This document shows positions 37,902-47,755 of a stretch of DNA of 64,000 bases, piece after piece. This DNA is from Palleronia pontilimi (lineage in GTDB: Bacteria; Pseudomonadota; Alphaproteobacteria; Rhodobacterales; Rhodobacteraceae), in contig NZ_JAEKPD010000009.1 in NCBI RefSeq assembly GCF_016412875.1, forward strand, positions 1 to 64,000. Direction: 5' to 3'. Every line of letters starts with the position of its first letter. Within the stretch, counting starts at the first letter, position 1. The position numbers and the translations under genes are program-made. Below the pieces are notes generated by a model. It saw only the letters and a list, made by a program, of their open reading frames with translations. It had not been told where the DNA came from and did not search any database.

Positions 37902-39296
37902 TCAGTTCCCACCCAGGGCGCGCTTGAGCATGGTCAGATCCTCTTCGATCTGGCGATCTTCGATGCGCAGCTGGTCGATCTTCTTGACGCCGTGCATGAT
38001 CGTCGTGTGATCGCGCCCGCCGAACCGGCGCGCGATATCGGGCAGCGAGCGTTCGGTCAGGTGCTTGGCCAGGTACATGGCCATCTGGCGGGGCCGCGCG
38101 AATTGGCGGTTGCGCTTGGGGCCGAGCAGGTCCGACAGCTTGATGTTGAAATGATCGGCCACCTTGCGCTGGATCTCGTCGATGGTCACGCGCACGTCGC
38201 TTTGGCGCAGCAGGTCGCGCAGGCATTCCTGCGCCAGGTCCAGATCGACCTCGCGGTGCATGAAGGATCCGTGGGCGTAAAGCCGCGTCAGCGCGCCTTC
38301 GAGCACGCGGACGTTTCCTGTGATCCGGTGAGCCAGCAGTTCGAGCACGCCGTCGCCGATGGTCACGCCCGGAAATTGCTGGCCGAACGGGCCGCATTTG
38401 GATTGCAGGATGCCCAAGCGCAGCTCGTAGGACGTCGGATGCACGTCGACCACCAGGCCCGATTGCAGCCGGGACACGATGCGCTGCTCCATGCCCTCGA
38501 TGTCGCCGGGCGCGCAATCGGCCGACAGGATGACCTGCTTGCCCTGGTCGACCAGCGCGTTGAATGTGTGGAAGAATTCTTCCTGCGTGCTTTCCTTGCC
38601 GGCGATGAACTGGATGTCGTCGACCATCAGCACGTCGACCGAGCGGAACAGCTCCTTGAAGCCCATCATGTCGCGGTCGCGCAGGGCCTGCACGAAGCGG
38701 TACATGAACTTCTCGGCCGACAGGTACAGGATCCGCAGATCGGGGCGGCGCGCGCTGAGCTCCCAGGCCATGGCGTGCATCAGGTGCGTCTTGCCCAGGC
38801 CCACGCCGCCATACATGAAGAGCGGGTTGAACGACACCGGCCCGCCTTCGGCCACCCGGCGCGCGGCGGCGTGGGCCAGTTCGTTGGGCTTGCCCACGAC
38901 GAAGCTGGAAAAGGTGAACCGCTCGTCGAGCTTCGCGCCGGTTTCGGCGAAGGTGACCGACTTCGCAGCGGGGGCGGATTTCGCGGGGGGCGGCGCCGCG
39001 GCCGCCTTGGCGGGGGCCGTTTCGGAGGCCACCGGCGTCGCGGGGGCGTTCGCGGCGTCGCGCACCCGGTATTGCAGGCGGCGGACCGTGTGCCCGTTGG
39101 AATTCACTTCATGCAGGATCGAGTCGCGGAAGTAGCGGTCCACCCAGTTGCCCATGAAATTGGACGGCACCACGAAGGTCAGCACGCCGTCCCTGAGCTC
39201 GGAAAATTCAAGTGGTTCGATCCACGCCGCGAAGTTGTTGTGCCCGACCTTCGATTTAAGCTGCTCTCGTACCGCGCCCCAGGTTTCTTGCGTCAT
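37902..39296 (-). CDS. dnaA: Chromosomal replication initiator DnaA
   Basis: A 464-residue initiator. Domain I opens TQETWGAVREQLKSKVGHNNF. A Pro/Ala-rich linker follows (about 90-125). The AAA+ domain has Walker A (GGVGLGKTHLMHAMAW) and Walker B (MVDDIQFIAGKESTQEEFFHTF). Domain IV ends with the DNA-binding GRDHTTIMHGVKKIDQL. The ATG at 39296 is preferred to the TTG two codons upstream. The 555-bp stretch upstream has no gene but many GANTC sites, the methylation target of CcrM, which suggests cell-cycle control as known in Caulobacter. Confidence 0.97.
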   Translation of the reverse strand: MTQETWGAVREQLKSKVGHNNFAAWIEPLEFSELRDGVLTFVVPSNFMGNWVDRYFRDSILHEVNSNGHTVRRLQYRVRDAANAPATPVASETAPAKAAAAPPPAKSAPAAKSVTFAETGAKLDERFTFSSFVVGKPNELAHAAARRVAEGGPVSFNPLFMYGGVGLGKTHLMHAMAWELSARRPDLRILYLSAEKFMYRFVQALRDRDMMGFKELFRSVDVLMVDDIQFIAGKESTQEEFFHTFNALVDQGKQVILSADCAPGDIEGMEQRIVSRLQSGLVVDVHPTSYELRLGILQSKCGPFGQQFPGVTIGDGVLELLAHRITGNVRVLEGALTRLYAHGSFMHREVDLDLAQECLRDLLRQSDVRVTIDEIQRKVADHFNIKLSDLLGPKRNRQFARPRQMAMYLAKHLTERSLPDIARRFGGRDHTTIMHGVKKIDQLRIEDRQIEEDLTMLKRALGGN

Positions 39297-39790
39297 GTTC
39301 AAATGCCTTGTCCCCGTATCTATCCTTTTACGACGCCCTTCAGCATGTGGCGCCGCCTTGTGCCGTCACGGCACCGGATCGCGCAAGCCGACCGGCAGAC
39401 GGGAATCGATCCCGCCCGTCGCGTCAGCTCACGAAACGCAATGCAAAAGTCCCCTCGCACCGAATAGGCGGCGCGGCGGTCGACCTCTGCAGAATACGAA
39501 TGGACATTTCCGTTTTACACTGTGCGTCCCGGCAGCCGATTCTTGGCAGCAGCAAATCCGAGACGCTGTGATATGTACGGTTGGAAACGAAACGCCGACC
39601 TGAGTTGTCATAGGCCGATTATCCCGCTGGCTTTCGCCTTTCCATGTCCCCCCAGTCGTGAATCGCAGGATCAACGTAGCAAGGGGTTAAGCGACCTCGC
39701 AACAGGATTAAGACAGTTGACTCGGCGGTTTCCCGCGCCGAATCTTTTAGCCCGTTGAATCCGTGCGGAAACTCTTTTTTCGGGACGGTC
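39297..39790. other. Non-coding region upstream of dnaA, rich in GANTC
   Basis: No protein or RNA gene can be supported here. It must hold the dnaA promoter (minus strand). Six GANTC sites begin at 39403, 39538, 39660, 39719, 39740 and 39757. At 65% GC about one is expected in this length. I looked for DnaA boxes (TTATCCACA and close forms) and found none at one mismatch, so I do not call an origin. A TTGACT at 39718-39723 with GAATCT 17 bases on is a weak sigma-70-like pair on the plus strand, with no gene behind it. Confidence 0.55.
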
Positions 39791-39826
39791 GGGAACAAAA
39801 AAGCACGCCGTGGCGTGCTCTTTTTC
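39791..39826 (-). terminator. Intrinsic terminator of rpsT
   Basis: AGCACGCC (39802-39809) pairs with GGCGTGCT (39812-39819). On the minus strand the stem is followed by a run of six T. The plus strand also has a T-run (CTTTTTC), so it could work both ways. It lies about 33 bases beyond the rpsT stop. Confidence 0.85.
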
Positions 39827-39851
39827 TTAACCATTCGATGTGGCTTTCCGG

Positions 39852-40115
39852 TCAGCCCAGCGCCTTCACGCGGTTGGACAAACGCGACATTTTCCGCGAC
39901 GCGGTGTTCTGGTGATAGACGCCCTTGGTGACGCCGCGCATCAGTTCGGGCTGGGCTTCGCGCAGCGCGGTGGCGGCCGCGTCCTTGTCGCCCGAGGCGA
40001 TCGCTTCCTCGACGCGGCGCAGGTAGGTGCGGATGCGCGAGCGGCGGGCCTTGTTGATCTGGTAGCGGGCTTCGTTCTGGCGCGCGCGCTTCTTGGACTG
40101 GGGGGTGTTTGCCAT
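39852..40115 (-). CDS. rpsT: 30S ribosomal protein S20
   Basis: An 87-residue basic protein that binds 16S rRNA in the small subunit. The start [26 protein letters not shown] and the end [21 protein letters not shown] (both cited in part) are those of S20 across bacteria. It is monocistronic, with a promoter candidate upstream and a clear terminator. An rpsT gene beside dnaA is a frequent arrangement in this lineage. Confidence 0.96.
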   Translation of the reverse strand: MANTPQSKKRARQNEARYQINKARRSRIRTYLRRVEEAIASGDKDAAATALREAQPELMRGVTKGVYHQNTASRKMSRLSNRVKALG

Positions 40116-40232
40116 GGGATCTGTTCCTTCGGACGGGTCTTGTTCAAAACTGGTTGCGTGGCAAAACCCGTCGCCCGGGTTTCAGCAACCGGGACATCCG
40201 ACCAAGGCGGGTCTCACACGCATGTGGGCGGC

Positions 40233-40261
40233 GCTATACGGCACGCCGCCGGGTTCGTAAA
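40233..40261 (-). promoter_or_regulatory. Candidate sigma-70 promoter of rpsT
   Basis: On the minus strand, TTTACG (40261-40256) and TATAGC (40238-40233) stand with a 17-base spacer. This would give a leader of about 110 bases before the rpsT start. The same bases include a GGCGGCG/CGCCGCC inverted repeat. Matched by eye to consensus only. Confidence 0.45.
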
Positions 40262-40264
40262 GGC

Positions 40265-41041
40265 CTAGCGGTCGCGGAATTGCGCCTCGCGCTTGTCGAG
40301 GAACGCGCTCATCCCCTCGTTCTGATCCTCGGTGGCGAACAGCGACTGGAACAGGCGGCGTTCGTGCAGGATGCCTTCGCTGAGCGTCGTCTCGTAACTG
40401 CGGTTGACCGCTTCCTTCACCGCCATCGTCGCGATCATCGACTTCTCGGTGATCTTCTGCGCTGCCGACATCGCCTCTTCCATCAGCTTCTTGGCGGGCA
40501 CGACGCGGCTGACCAGCCCGGCGCGCTCGGCCTCTTCGGCATCCATGAAGCGGCCGGTCAGGTGCATCTCCATCGCCTTCGACTTGCCCACCACGCGGGT
40601 CAGGCGCTGGGTGCCGCCGATGCCCGCGACCACACCCAGGTTGATTTCGGGCTGGCCGAACTTGGCGGTGTCGGCGGCGATGATGAAGTCGCACAGCATC
40701 GCAAGCTCGCAGCCGCCGCCCAGCGCGTAGCCCGCCACGGCGGCGATGATCGGCTTGCGCACGGCCTCGATCCGCTTGACGTCCGCGCCGAACAGGTCCG
40801 ATGTGAAGACCTCGACGAAGCTTTTCTCGGCCATTTCCTTGATGTCGGCCCCGGCGGCGAAGGCCTTTTCCGAGCCGGTGATGACGATGCAGCGCACCTT
40901 CTCGTTGTGGTCCGCGTCGGTGACGGCCTGCGCCAGTTCCGACACCAGCTTCTGGTTCAGGGCGTTCATCGCGTCGGGGCGGTTCAGGCGGATCAGTGCG
41001 ACGTGGTCGTCGATATCGACGACGATGGTCTTGAAGGCCAT
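40265..41041 (-). CDS. Enoyl-CoA hydratase (crotonase family)
   Basis: A 258-residue crotonase. The oxyanion hole is formed by [11 protein letters not shown] and [37 protein letters not shown] carries the first catalytic Glu. The length and strong match to mitochondrial-type short-chain hydratases suggest hydration of enoyl-CoA in beta-oxidation or related catabolism. It stands between rpsT and mutM, all on the minus strand, with a 62-bp gap to mutM. Confidence 0.92.
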   Translation of the reverse strand: MAFKTIVVDIDDHVALIRLNRPDAMNALNQKLVSELAQAVTDADHNEKVRCIVITGSEKAFAAGADIKEMAEKSFVEVFTSDLFGADVKRIEAVRKPIIAAVAGYALGGGCELAMLCDFIIAADTAKFGQPEINLGVVAGIGGTQRLTRVVGKSKAMEMHLTGRFMDAEEAERAGLVSRVVPAKKLMEEAMSAAQKITEKSMIATMAVKEAVNRSYETTLSEGILHERRLFQSLFATEDQNEGMSAFLDKREAQFRDR

Positions 41042-41103
41042 GGGGAATGCTTTCGCTGTTGCGTCAGTTCGCCAGCCTTACCAGCGCGAACGCACGGTTC
41101 AAG

Positions 41104-41955
41104 CTATCTTTGACATTGCGGACAGTGAAAAGTGGATCGTCCGGACTGCACGATCCGGCTGATTGTCCCGCCACATCTATCCGTGACGCAAGGCGAGCCT
41201 TCGCGGTCATAGACCCGGAACGTGTGCTGGAAATATCCAAGCGCGCCATCGGCTTGCCGGTAGTCGCGCAAGCTCGACCCGCCTGCCTCGAGCGCATCGC
41301 CCAGCGTGTCGCGGATGATCGGGACCAGCGCGCGCACGCGCCGGGCGGCGATCCGGCCCGCCTTGCGTCGCGGCGAGATCCCCGCGCGATGCAGCGCCTC
41401 GCAGACATAGATATTGCCCAGGCCCGCGACGATTCTCTGGTCCAGAAGCGCCGATTTCACCGGCGTGTTGCGCCCCGCGAAGGCCGCGACCAGGTGATCC
41501 TCGTCGAAGGCGTTGCCCAGCGGTTCCGGCCCCAGCTTGGCAAGCAGCCAATGGTCGTCCAGCCGGTCCGTCGCGACCAGGTCCATGGCGCCGAAGCGCC
41601 GCGGATCATTGAAGACGACGCGGCTTCCGTGATCCATGTGGAAGATGACGTGGTCATGCTGCGCGAGCGGCGCAGTTTCGTGGTGAAAGACGCCCAGTTT
41701 CTGGTGCTCGACCTGCATCCGGCCCGACATGCCCAGATGCACGATCAGCGTCTCGCCCCGGTCGAGATGAAGCAGAAGGTATTTCGACCGTCGCCCCAGC
41801 GCGTCGATGCGGGCGCCCGACAGCCGCTCGGCCATCGCATCGGGGAAAGGCCAGCGCAGGTCCGGGCGCCGCACCTCGGCCAGCGCGATGGTCCGACCGG
41901 CCATGGCGGGCTCCAGCCCGCGACGGACTGTCTCGACTTCGGGCAATTCGGGCAT
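41104..41955 (-). CDS. mutM: Formamidopyrimidine-DNA glycosylase
   Basis: A 283-residue base-excision-repair enzyme that removes 8-oxoguanine and formamidopyrimidines. The catalytic N-terminus [13 protein letters not shown], the Lys in [10 protein letters not shown], and the H2TH segment [20 protein letters not shown] are intact. The C-terminal zinc finger is CVTDRC with CPQC, with a four-residue first spacing that I recall in related alphaproteobacteria. It is divergent from ubiE with 83 bases between. Confidence 0.95.
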   Translation of the reverse strand: MPELPEVETVRRGLEPAMAGRTIALAEVRRPDLRWPFPDAMAERLSGARIDALGRRSKYLLLHLDRGETLIVHLGMSGRMQVEHQKLGVFHHETAPLAQHDHVIFHMDHGSRVVFNDPRRFGAMDLVATDRLDDHWLLAKLGPEPLGNAFDEDHLVAAFAGRNTPVKSALLDQRIVAGLGNIYVCEALHRAGISPRRKAGRIAARRVRALVPIIRDTLGDALEAGGSSLRDYRQADGALGYFQHTFRVYDREGSPCVTDRCGGTISRIVQSGRSTFHCPQCQR

Positions 41956-42038
41956 GCAAGGCTTTCACTGATCGGGCGTCTCGTTATATCGACGCGGGCG
42001 GGCTATATGACAAGCCACCCGATCCCGAAGGACCGAAG

Positions 42039-42794
42039 ATGAGCGACGCCGACGACCAGAGCACCACCCATTTCGGCTATCAGACCGTGCCCGAATCCGA
42101 AAAAGCGGGCCGCGTGCACGGCGTCTTCTCGTCGGTGGCGTCGCGCTACGACGTGATGAACGACGTGATGTCCGTGGGCATCCACCGTCTGTGGAAGGAC
42201 GCCATGATGGACTGGCTGGCGCCGCGGCGCGGCCAGCGCCTGCTGGACGTGGCGGGCGGCACCGGCGACATCGCGTTCCGGTTCCTCAAGCGCGCGCCTT
42301 CCGCGTCGGCCACGGTGCTGGACCTGACCGAGCCCATGCTGATCGAGGGTCGCAAACGGGCCGAGGCGGAGGCGCTGGCCGACAAGCTGGACTGGGTGGT
42401 GGGCGACGCGATGGCGCTGCCCTTCGACGCCAACAGTTTCGACGTCTACACGATCAGCTTCGGCATCCGGAACGTCACGCGCATCCCCGACGCCCTGTCC
42501 GAGGCCTACCGCGTCCTGAAACCGGGCGGCCGCCTGATGGTGCTGGAGTTCAGCCAGATCCCCAACGACCTGATGCAGCGGGCTTACGATCTTTATTCCT
42601 TCAACGTCATCCCGCGCATGGGCCAGATGATCGCGGGCGACCGCGACAGCTACCAGTACCTGGTCGAGTCGATCCGCCGTTTCCCGGATCAGGAAACCTT
42701 CGCCGACATGATCCGCGCCGCGGGCTTCGGGCAGGTGAAATACCGCAACCTTTCCATGGGCATCGCCGCTTTGCATTCGGGCTGGAAGCTCTGA
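42039..42794 (+). CDS. ubiE: Ubiquinone/menaquinone biosynthesis methyltransferase
   Basis: A 251-residue SAM-dependent C-methyltransferase. [20 protein letters not shown] and [24 protein letters not shown] (cited in part) are the UbiE N-terminal signatures; [15 protein letters not shown] is the SAM-binding motif; [24 protein letters not shown] and LEFSQIPND follow. It methylates the ubiquinone ring. ubiB starts one base after its stop, a long-known pairing. Confidence 0.95.
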   Translation: MSDADDQSTTHFGYQTVPESEKAGRVHGVFSSVASRYDVMNDVMSVGIHRLWKDAMMDWLAPRRGQRLLDVAGGTGDIAFRFLKRAPSASATVLDLTEPMLIEGRKRAEAEALADKLDWVVGDAMALPFDANSFDVYTISFGIRNVTRIPDALSEAYRVLKPGGRLMVLEFSQIPNDLMQRAYDLYSFNVIPRMGQMIAGDRDSYQYLVESIRRFPDQETFADMIRAAGFGQVKYRNLSMGIAALHSGWKL

Positions 42795-42795
42795 C

Positions 42796-44325
42796 GTGAG
42801 AGGCCCCCACAACATCTGGCGCCTGGTCCGCACCGGCGCCACGCTTGAGCGCACGGGCGCCATGCCCGTGGTGCTCGAAGCGTTCTCGGCCCCGCCATCG
42901 GTGCGGCTGGCCGCGCGCATCCTGGGCTGGCCGTTCAAGTGGCTGGGCTACAAGGGCGATCCGAACCAGCCCCCGGCGACCCGCGCGCTGACCGCGCTTG
43001 GCCCCGCCTACATCAAGTTCGGGCAGGTCCTGTCCACCCGCCCCGACGTGGTCGGTGACGAGCTGGCCGCGCAACTGCGCGTGTTGCAGGACAAGCTGCC
43101 GCCATTTCCGCGGGCCCAGGCGCGCGACATGATCGAGCGCGAGCTGGAAATCGAGCTCGACACCGTGTTCTCGCACTTCTCCGAACCCGTCGCCGCGGCC
43201 TCGATCGCGCAGGTCCACCGCGCCACGCTGCGCGAGTCGGGCAAGGACGTGGCGGTGAAGGTGTTGCGCCCCCGCATCGAACGCGACTTCCGCAAGGACG
43301 TGGACGCCTTCTACCTGGCCGCGCGCTGCGTCGATCTGCTGGCGCCCGGCGCGCGCCGCCTGAAGCCCATGGACGTGATCGAGCATTTCGACGGCGTCGT
43401 CAGGGGCGAGCTGGACCTGCGCATGGAAAGCTCGGCGGCGGCCGAATTCAAGGCCAACACCGAAAGCGACGATGGCTTTCGCGTCCCGTCGGTCGAATGG
43501 TTCGCCTCGTCGCGCCGGGTGATGACGCTGGGCTGGGCCGAGGGCATCCCCGCCAACGACATTGCCGCCATCGAGGCCGCGGGACACGACCGCCACGCGC
43601 TGGGTGAACGGGTGTTGCAGCTGTTCCTGAAACACGCGCTGCGCGATGGCTTCTTCCACGCCGACATGCACCAGGGCAACCTGAAGATCGCGGCGAACGG
43701 CGACATCATCGCGCTGGATTTCGGGATCATGGGGCGGCTGGATGAATACACCCGCCGCGTCTATGCCGAGATCCTGTTCGGCTTCATCCGCAAGGATTAC
43801 CGCCGCGTCGCCGAGGTGCATTTCGAAGCCGGGTACGTGCCGCCGGATCGCGACGTGGACGAGTTCGCCCGCGCCTTGCGCTCGGTGGGCGAGCCGATCT
43901 TCGGCATGGACGCGTCGCGCATCTCGATGGGGCGGCTACTGTCATATCTGTTCGAGGTGACGGAACGCTTCGGCATGGAAACCCGGACCGAGCTGATCCT
44001 GCTGCAACGCACCATGGTGGTGGTCGAGGGCGTGTCCCGCTCGCTGAACCCGCAGATCAACATCTGGGAGGTCGCGCGCCCCATCGTCGAGGATTATATC
44101 CGCGACAACATCGGCCCCAAGGCCCTGCTGCGCGACCTGACCCGCACGGCGATCGTCCTGTCGCGCTTCGGGCCGAAACTGCCCGCCATGGCCGAAGCCG
44201 CGCTGATCGCCCAATCGGTTCCCGCCAAGGATCCGGTCCCGTCCCGCTGGCCTTGGGTGCTCGGGGGGATGGGCGCAGGCGCGGTCCTGATGGCGCTGGG
44301 CGTGCTACTGGCCGAGACGCTCTAG
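42796..44325 (+). CDS. ubiB: UbiB-family atypical kinase/ATPase for ubiquinone biosynthesis
   Basis: A 509-residue protein of the ABC1/ADCK/UbiB family. It has the KxGQ motif (PAYIKFGQVLSTRPD), the alanine-rich loop SIAQVHRATL in place of a P-loop, a VKVLRP lysine, HADMHQGNLKI and the metal site ALDFGIMGRL. Two hydrophobic helices at the C-terminus (MGAGAVLMALGVLL) anchor it in the inner membrane. The start is GTG. The end overlaps the convergent phosphotransferase gene by 21 bases. Confidence 0.94.
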   Translation: MRGPHNIWRLVRTGATLERTGAMPVVLEAFSAPPSVRLAARILGWPFKWLGYKGDPNQPPATRALTALGPAYIKFGQVLSTRPDVVGDELAAQLRVLQDKLPPFPRAQARDMIERELEIELDTVFSHFSEPVAAASIAQVHRATLRESGKDVAVKVLRPRIERDFRKDVDAFYLAARCVDLLAPGARRLKPMDVIEHFDGVVRGELDLRMESSAAAEFKANTESDDGFRVPSVEWFASSRRVMTLGWAEGIPANDIAAIEAAGHDRHALGERVLQLFLKHALRDGFFHADMHQGNLKIAANGDIIALDFGIMGRLDEYTRRVYAEILFGFIRKDYRRVAEVHFEAGYVPPDRDVDEFARALRSVGEPIFGMDASRISMGRLLSYLFEVTERFGMETRTELILLQRTMVVVEGVSRSLNPQINIWEVARPIVEDYIRDNIGPKALLRDLTRTAIVLSRFGPKLPAMAEAALIAQSVPAKDPVPSRWPWVLGGMGAGAVLMALGVLLAETL

Positions 44326-45183
44326 AAGCGCGATTTCGGCGCGAAACCCGGACGCGCGTCCCTCGCGGCCGTTCGCGCCGCACCACGCCGCGTAGCACGC
44401 GAAGCGCCACGCAAAGACCGCGCTCCAGCGGCGATATCTTCCGCCGGTTTCCTCGTCGCCATATCCCCGCAGAACCGCGTCGATTTCGCTTTCGGAAAAG
44501 GGTGTTCGGCCGCAGGACAGGCGCATGGACGGGGAAAGCGCGCAGGCGATATCGAAGACCGGATCGCCTGATGCGGGGCATTGCCAATCGACGAACACCG
44601 CCCGCCCATCTTTGGCAAGCACGTTCGACGCCACCGGATCGCCGTGCAGGAACGATGCCCGTCCGGGGCCCTCGGGCGCGGGCGGCTCGGGTGCCAGGGC
44701 GGTGAGCCGGGCGGCGCGGTCGACGTCGCAATCGTCGAGCATCGCGTGACCGGTCGCGATCAGGGCCGGTCCGTCCAGCGCCAGTCTGCGCAGCTCGTGC
44801 AACGGATCCCGGCCGTGCAGATCGCGCAATCCCGCCCCCAGTGCGTGTGGCCCGGGCTCGCCCGCGCTTGGCACGAAGGTCGAAAGGATGATCGGCCCCC
44901 ATGGCGTCGTCGCGCGGGCGATCGGTGCGGGCGCAAGTCCGCTTCCTTGCAAAACGTCCAAGGCGCGCCACTCGGCGTCGGCATCGTTTGGGAACAGTGG
45001 CGTGGACCGCGTCGGGGCGAATAGCTTGACCACCACCGGGTTGCCGCCAGCGCCGGTGACCCGCCAGACAAGGTTGGTGCGCGTCGGGCCCAGACGCTGC
45101 CAGATCGCGCCGCGCTCGGACAGATCGCGGGCTTCGACCCATCGCGCCAATTCGTTCGTGATCGTATCGGACACGGTCTGCAC
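44305..45183 (-). CDS. Aminoglycoside/choline-kinase-like phosphotransferase
   Basis: A 292-residue protein with the APH fold. The nucleotide lobe has LVWRVTGAGGNPVVVKLF; the catalytic loop is SFLHGDPVASNVLAK, with Asp and Asn in the expected places, and the metal-binding segment is AVFVDWQCPASGDPVFDI. Members phosphorylate choline, homoserine, antibiotics or unknown small molecules. Nothing here shows the substrate, and resistance should not be assumed. Confidence 0.8.
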   Translation of the reverse strand: MQTVSDTITNELARWVEARDLSERGAIWQRLGPTRTNLVWRVTGAGGNPVVVKLFAPTRSTPLFPNDADAEWRALDVLQGSGLAPAPIARATTPWGPIILSTFVPSAGEPGPHALGAGLRDLHGRDPLHELRRLALDGPALIATGHAMLDDCDVDRAARLTALAPEPPAPEGPGRASFLHGDPVASNVLAKDGRAVFVDWQCPASGDPVFDIACALSPSMRLSCGRTPFSESEIDAVLRGYGDEETGGRYRRWSAVFAWRFACYAAWCGANGREGRASGFRAEIALLERLGQ

Positions 45184-45249
45184 CCCATATCAGGTGCGCG
45201 CCGTGTTACCCGCTCGGGCCCGACCTGCCCAGCCCCCTGACATGGACTG

Positions 45250-45936
45250 TCACTGGCCCCCCGCCTCGCGGATGGCGGTTACCGCCGATCCGGCGATCTC
45301 GACACCGCCCGCGAAGGCCAGGATCGGGCCGGACGTGCCCGAGCGCAATTCGGACACCCGCGCATAGGCGGGCACGGCTTCGCTTGCGACGAGGGTTCCC
45401 GCTTCGAAGCTTTCGACGGCGAAATTATAGATACCGGTGCCCGCCATGGGACCGGCCGTCGTGGTGCCCGCCCAGTCCAGCGGCGCGCCGGTGGACGAGA
45501 CCTGGCGACGATAGACCTCGGCGCCGGTTTCGTTGAAGACGACCAGCTCCTGTCGGGACCCCGCTTTGGGCAGCGGCGGGTCCAGGCTGATCGGATCGCC
45601 CGAGAACTGCACCGGCATTGCCGCGCGCACGTCCCGGCCGATCCAGCTCGACATCGCCGTGAATTCATTGCCGCCGCCGCTGGCCAGGATGGCTTCGAGC
45701 AGGTCGTTCGATCGCACCGATTGTTCGACATTCGAGAACGTCGCCAGCTGGACCGCGAATTCCTCGGACTTCATCGGATCGAGAGGATCCTGGTTGCGGA
45801 TCTGCGCCGTCAGGAGCTGAAGGAACGTGTCGAAGTCCGACGAGATCGTGGTGCTGGCCTCGGGGGACTGGCTCTTGTCCGGGCCGGGCGAAGGCGCTTT
45901 TTGGGATGGCGCGGCGACCGTTGAAGGAATGTCCAC
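45250..45936 (-). CDS. flgD: Flagellar hook capping/assembly protein FlgD
   Basis: A 228-residue protein that caps the growing hook. The conserved N-terminal export/assembly region is clear (DFDTFLQLLTAQIRNQDP, DPMKSEEFAVQLATFSNVEQ). The central and C-terminal beta regions include SWIGRDVRA and AGTGIYNFAVE. It follows fliK with only ten bases between, so the hook-length ruler and hook cap are made together. Confidence 0.92.
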   Translation of the reverse strand: MDIPSTVAAPSQKAPSPGPDKSQSPEASTTISSDFDTFLQLLTAQIRNQDPLDPMKSEEFAVQLATFSNVEQSVRSNDLLEAILASGGGNEFTAMSSWIGRDVRAAMPVQFSGDPISLDPPLPKAGSRQELVVFNETGAEVYRRQVSSTGAPLDWAGTTTAGPMAGTGIYNFAVESFEAGTLVASEAVPAYARVSELRSGTSGPILAFAGGVEIAGSAVTAIREAGGQ

Positions 45937-45946
45937 GATGATGCTC

Positions 45947-47656
45947 CTAGAGTTTGAGATCCAGCCTGCCGCCGGGCGCGGCGTGCAGGGCAGACCGGGG
46001 GGTTTGCTGTGACTGCGATCGGTCCGTCAGGGATTGCGGAACTCCGGCTGTGTCCGTCCCTTCGGTCATCGGAGTGCGACCTTGCTGCCGCTCGCGATGC
46101 TCGAAGCTGATATCGACATGCCCCAGATCGAGATCCTTGAAGGCCGCGTCCAGATCCTCGATGTGGCGCCGCAAAAGCGACATGGTTTCATCGCGCTCGG
46201 CGAAGATCGCGACTTGCATGGCACCGTCGGAGCGCTGCAGCGAAATGCGCACCGTTCCGAGTTCTTCTGGGGAAAGCGAGATCTCGATCACGCCCGTGTT
46301 CTGCGTCCGGATCGCCTGGGCAATCTGCGCGGCCGGAGGGGGCGCCAGACCCGGCAACCCGCGCATCGCGGGACCGAGCCCCGGCGCGGTCTGGGTCGGT
46401 CCCGGCGCCGCGCCGATGTCGAACTTCGTCGATCCCGGCTCGAAAAGCGCGGGCTCGTACCCCAAGGTCATCGGGCTCATTTGGGCAGACAAGGATCCCG
46501 TCGGCGCCGAAGCTGTCGCGATGGACGCCCAAACGGGGACCTGTTCGGTTCGGACGGCTGAGGGCGAAGGCGTTTGCGCCATCACGGGGGCCGAGGGGAT
46601 ACGGTCCTCGAGCCCCGTCAGGCGCGCGTCGATCCGATCGCCTTCGGAATTCGTCAGAGGCTTGCCCTGAGACTGCATGAAAGCGCCGCCCACGACTTGG
46701 GCCGGGGGCACCGCGTGGACGGACGCCGTTTGAGCGGATCGGGCGGATGCGATGTCGCTGTCGGATAGGCCGAAAGCCGCCGCGGATGTCGCGCGCGAGA
46801 CGACAATCTCCGAAGCGCCCGCTTTTGCTGTGCCTGTATCGTCAGGCGTCGCGGCTCCGGGCGCCATCATCTGATCGGATCGCGACCTCCCAAGGCCCTC
46901 CACTTGCGCGGCATGGATAGACGGGCCCACATGCGAACCGGCCGACTGCGCGGCGGGAATTTGTGCGTTTTCCAGCCTTGTATCCCTGGCTGTCGGTCCA
47001 AAGCCCGTTGCACTGTCGGGCAGGGTCGGACCAGCCGAGATACGGGCGCCGGACAGCCGATCGGTGGCGGCGGTCGGCCCCGTGCGCGTTCCGTCTGCCG
47101 AGGAGCCAAAAGCGGCGGAAAGGCGACCCGAGGCATCGACTATGCTTGTTCCCGACGGCTCGTTAGCCGTCTGACCATCGGTGTCGCTTCGGAATAGCTG
47201 TGCGTCGGGCGGGATTTCTTCGCTGCGGACGCTCGTGGGGTCCGTCCCCTCATCACCTGCCACAACACCGGGGTCGGACAGGGAAATTCCTGAGCCAGGC
47301 AGTTCGGACGAAAGATCGAAATCGCCTTCATCGCTGTCCAGAGAGCCTGTCGCCGCGCCCATGGACTGACCAAACGTCTGGTCTTCGGACAAAATATCGC
47401 CGTCTTGCGAACCTTCGTCTTCCATCGCCGTCGTCGGGCCGTCTTCCGCCCTCGCGGATTTTGCCTCGTCCGACGCTGGTTCGATCGCATCGCGCGTGCT
47501 GGATCCGGTGCTGTCAGCCCGCGAGAGAAGCGCGGCGAGCACGGACGAGAAGGCTTCGGCCGCCGCGGAATTTCGCGAGGGCGCAGCCTGCGGCACAGCG
47601 GGCGAAGCGGACGACGCCGCGTCACCTTTGGGCGTTACAAAGCCAGGAAGAATCAT
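45947..47656 (-). CDS. fliK: Flagellar hook-length control protein FliK
   Basis: A 569-residue protein. Residues 1-440 are low-complexity, acidic and rich in Ser, Ala, Gly and Pro, as expected for a disordered secreted ruler. The C-terminal Flg_hook domain (about 450-545) is recognisable by VIEISLSPEELGTVRISLQR and the helix MSLLRRHIEDLDAAFKDL. It measures the hook and switches the export gate through FlhB. ATG 47656 with AAAGGAC upstream is chosen over a start nine codons earlier. Confidence 0.88.
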   Translation of the reverse strand: MILPGFVTPKGDAASSASPAVPQAAPSRNSAAAEAFSSVLAALLSRADSTGSSTRDAIEPASDEAKSARAEDGPTTAMEDEGSQDGDILSEDQTFGQSMGAATGSLDSDEGDFDLSSELPGSGISLSDPGVVAGDEGTDPTSVRSEEIPPDAQLFRSDTDGQTANEPSGTSIVDASGRLSAAFGSSADGTRTGPTAATDRLSGARISAGPTLPDSATGFGPTARDTRLENAQIPAAQSAGSHVGPSIHAAQVEGLGRSRSDQMMAPGAATPDDTGTAKAGASEIVVSRATSAAAFGLSDSDIASARSAQTASVHAVPPAQVVGGAFMQSQGKPLTNSEGDRIDARLTGLEDRIPSAPVMAQTPSPSAVRTEQVPVWASIATASAPTGSLSAQMSPMTLGYEPALFEPGSTKFDIGAAPGPTQTAPGLGPAMRGLPGLAPPPAAQIAQAIRTQNTGVIEISLSPEELGTVRISLQRSDGAMQVAIFAERDETMSLLRRHIEDLDAAFKDLDLGHVDISFEHRERQQGRTPMTEGTDTAGVPQSLTDRSQSQQTPRSALHAAPGGRLDLKL

Positions 47657-47698
47657 GGGCGTCCTTTCGTGACTGAAGGTCAAAATCAGCCAAACAAG

Positions 47699-47713
47699 TT
47701 ACGATTTCTTTAC
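47699..47713. promoter_or_regulatory. CtrA-like site between fliK and flgJ
   Basis: TTAC-GATTTCT-TTAC fits the spacing of the CtrA consensus TTAA-N7-TTAA with one change per half. It lies in the 99-bp divergent gap between two flagellar operons. Seen by eye only. Confidence 0.35.
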
Positions 47714-47755
47714 CGCGTTCGGCTTTTCTGTCCCGGCAACGAGAGGACCGTCCGC

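Noticed and set aside
39297-39851. Chromosome origin (oriC) next to dnaA
   Set aside because: I found no DnaA box within one mismatch and no AT-rich unwinding stretch; gene position alone is not enough in this group, where oriC is often apart from dnaA.
40226-40250. Terminator of the enoyl-CoA hydratase gene (GGCGGCG/CGCCGCC)
   Set aside because: No T-run follows, and the stem coincides with a better promoter candidate for rpsT.
44305-45183. Aminoglycoside resistance gene
   Set aside because: The APH fold is shared by many kinases of small metabolites; nothing in sequence or context points to an antibiotic.
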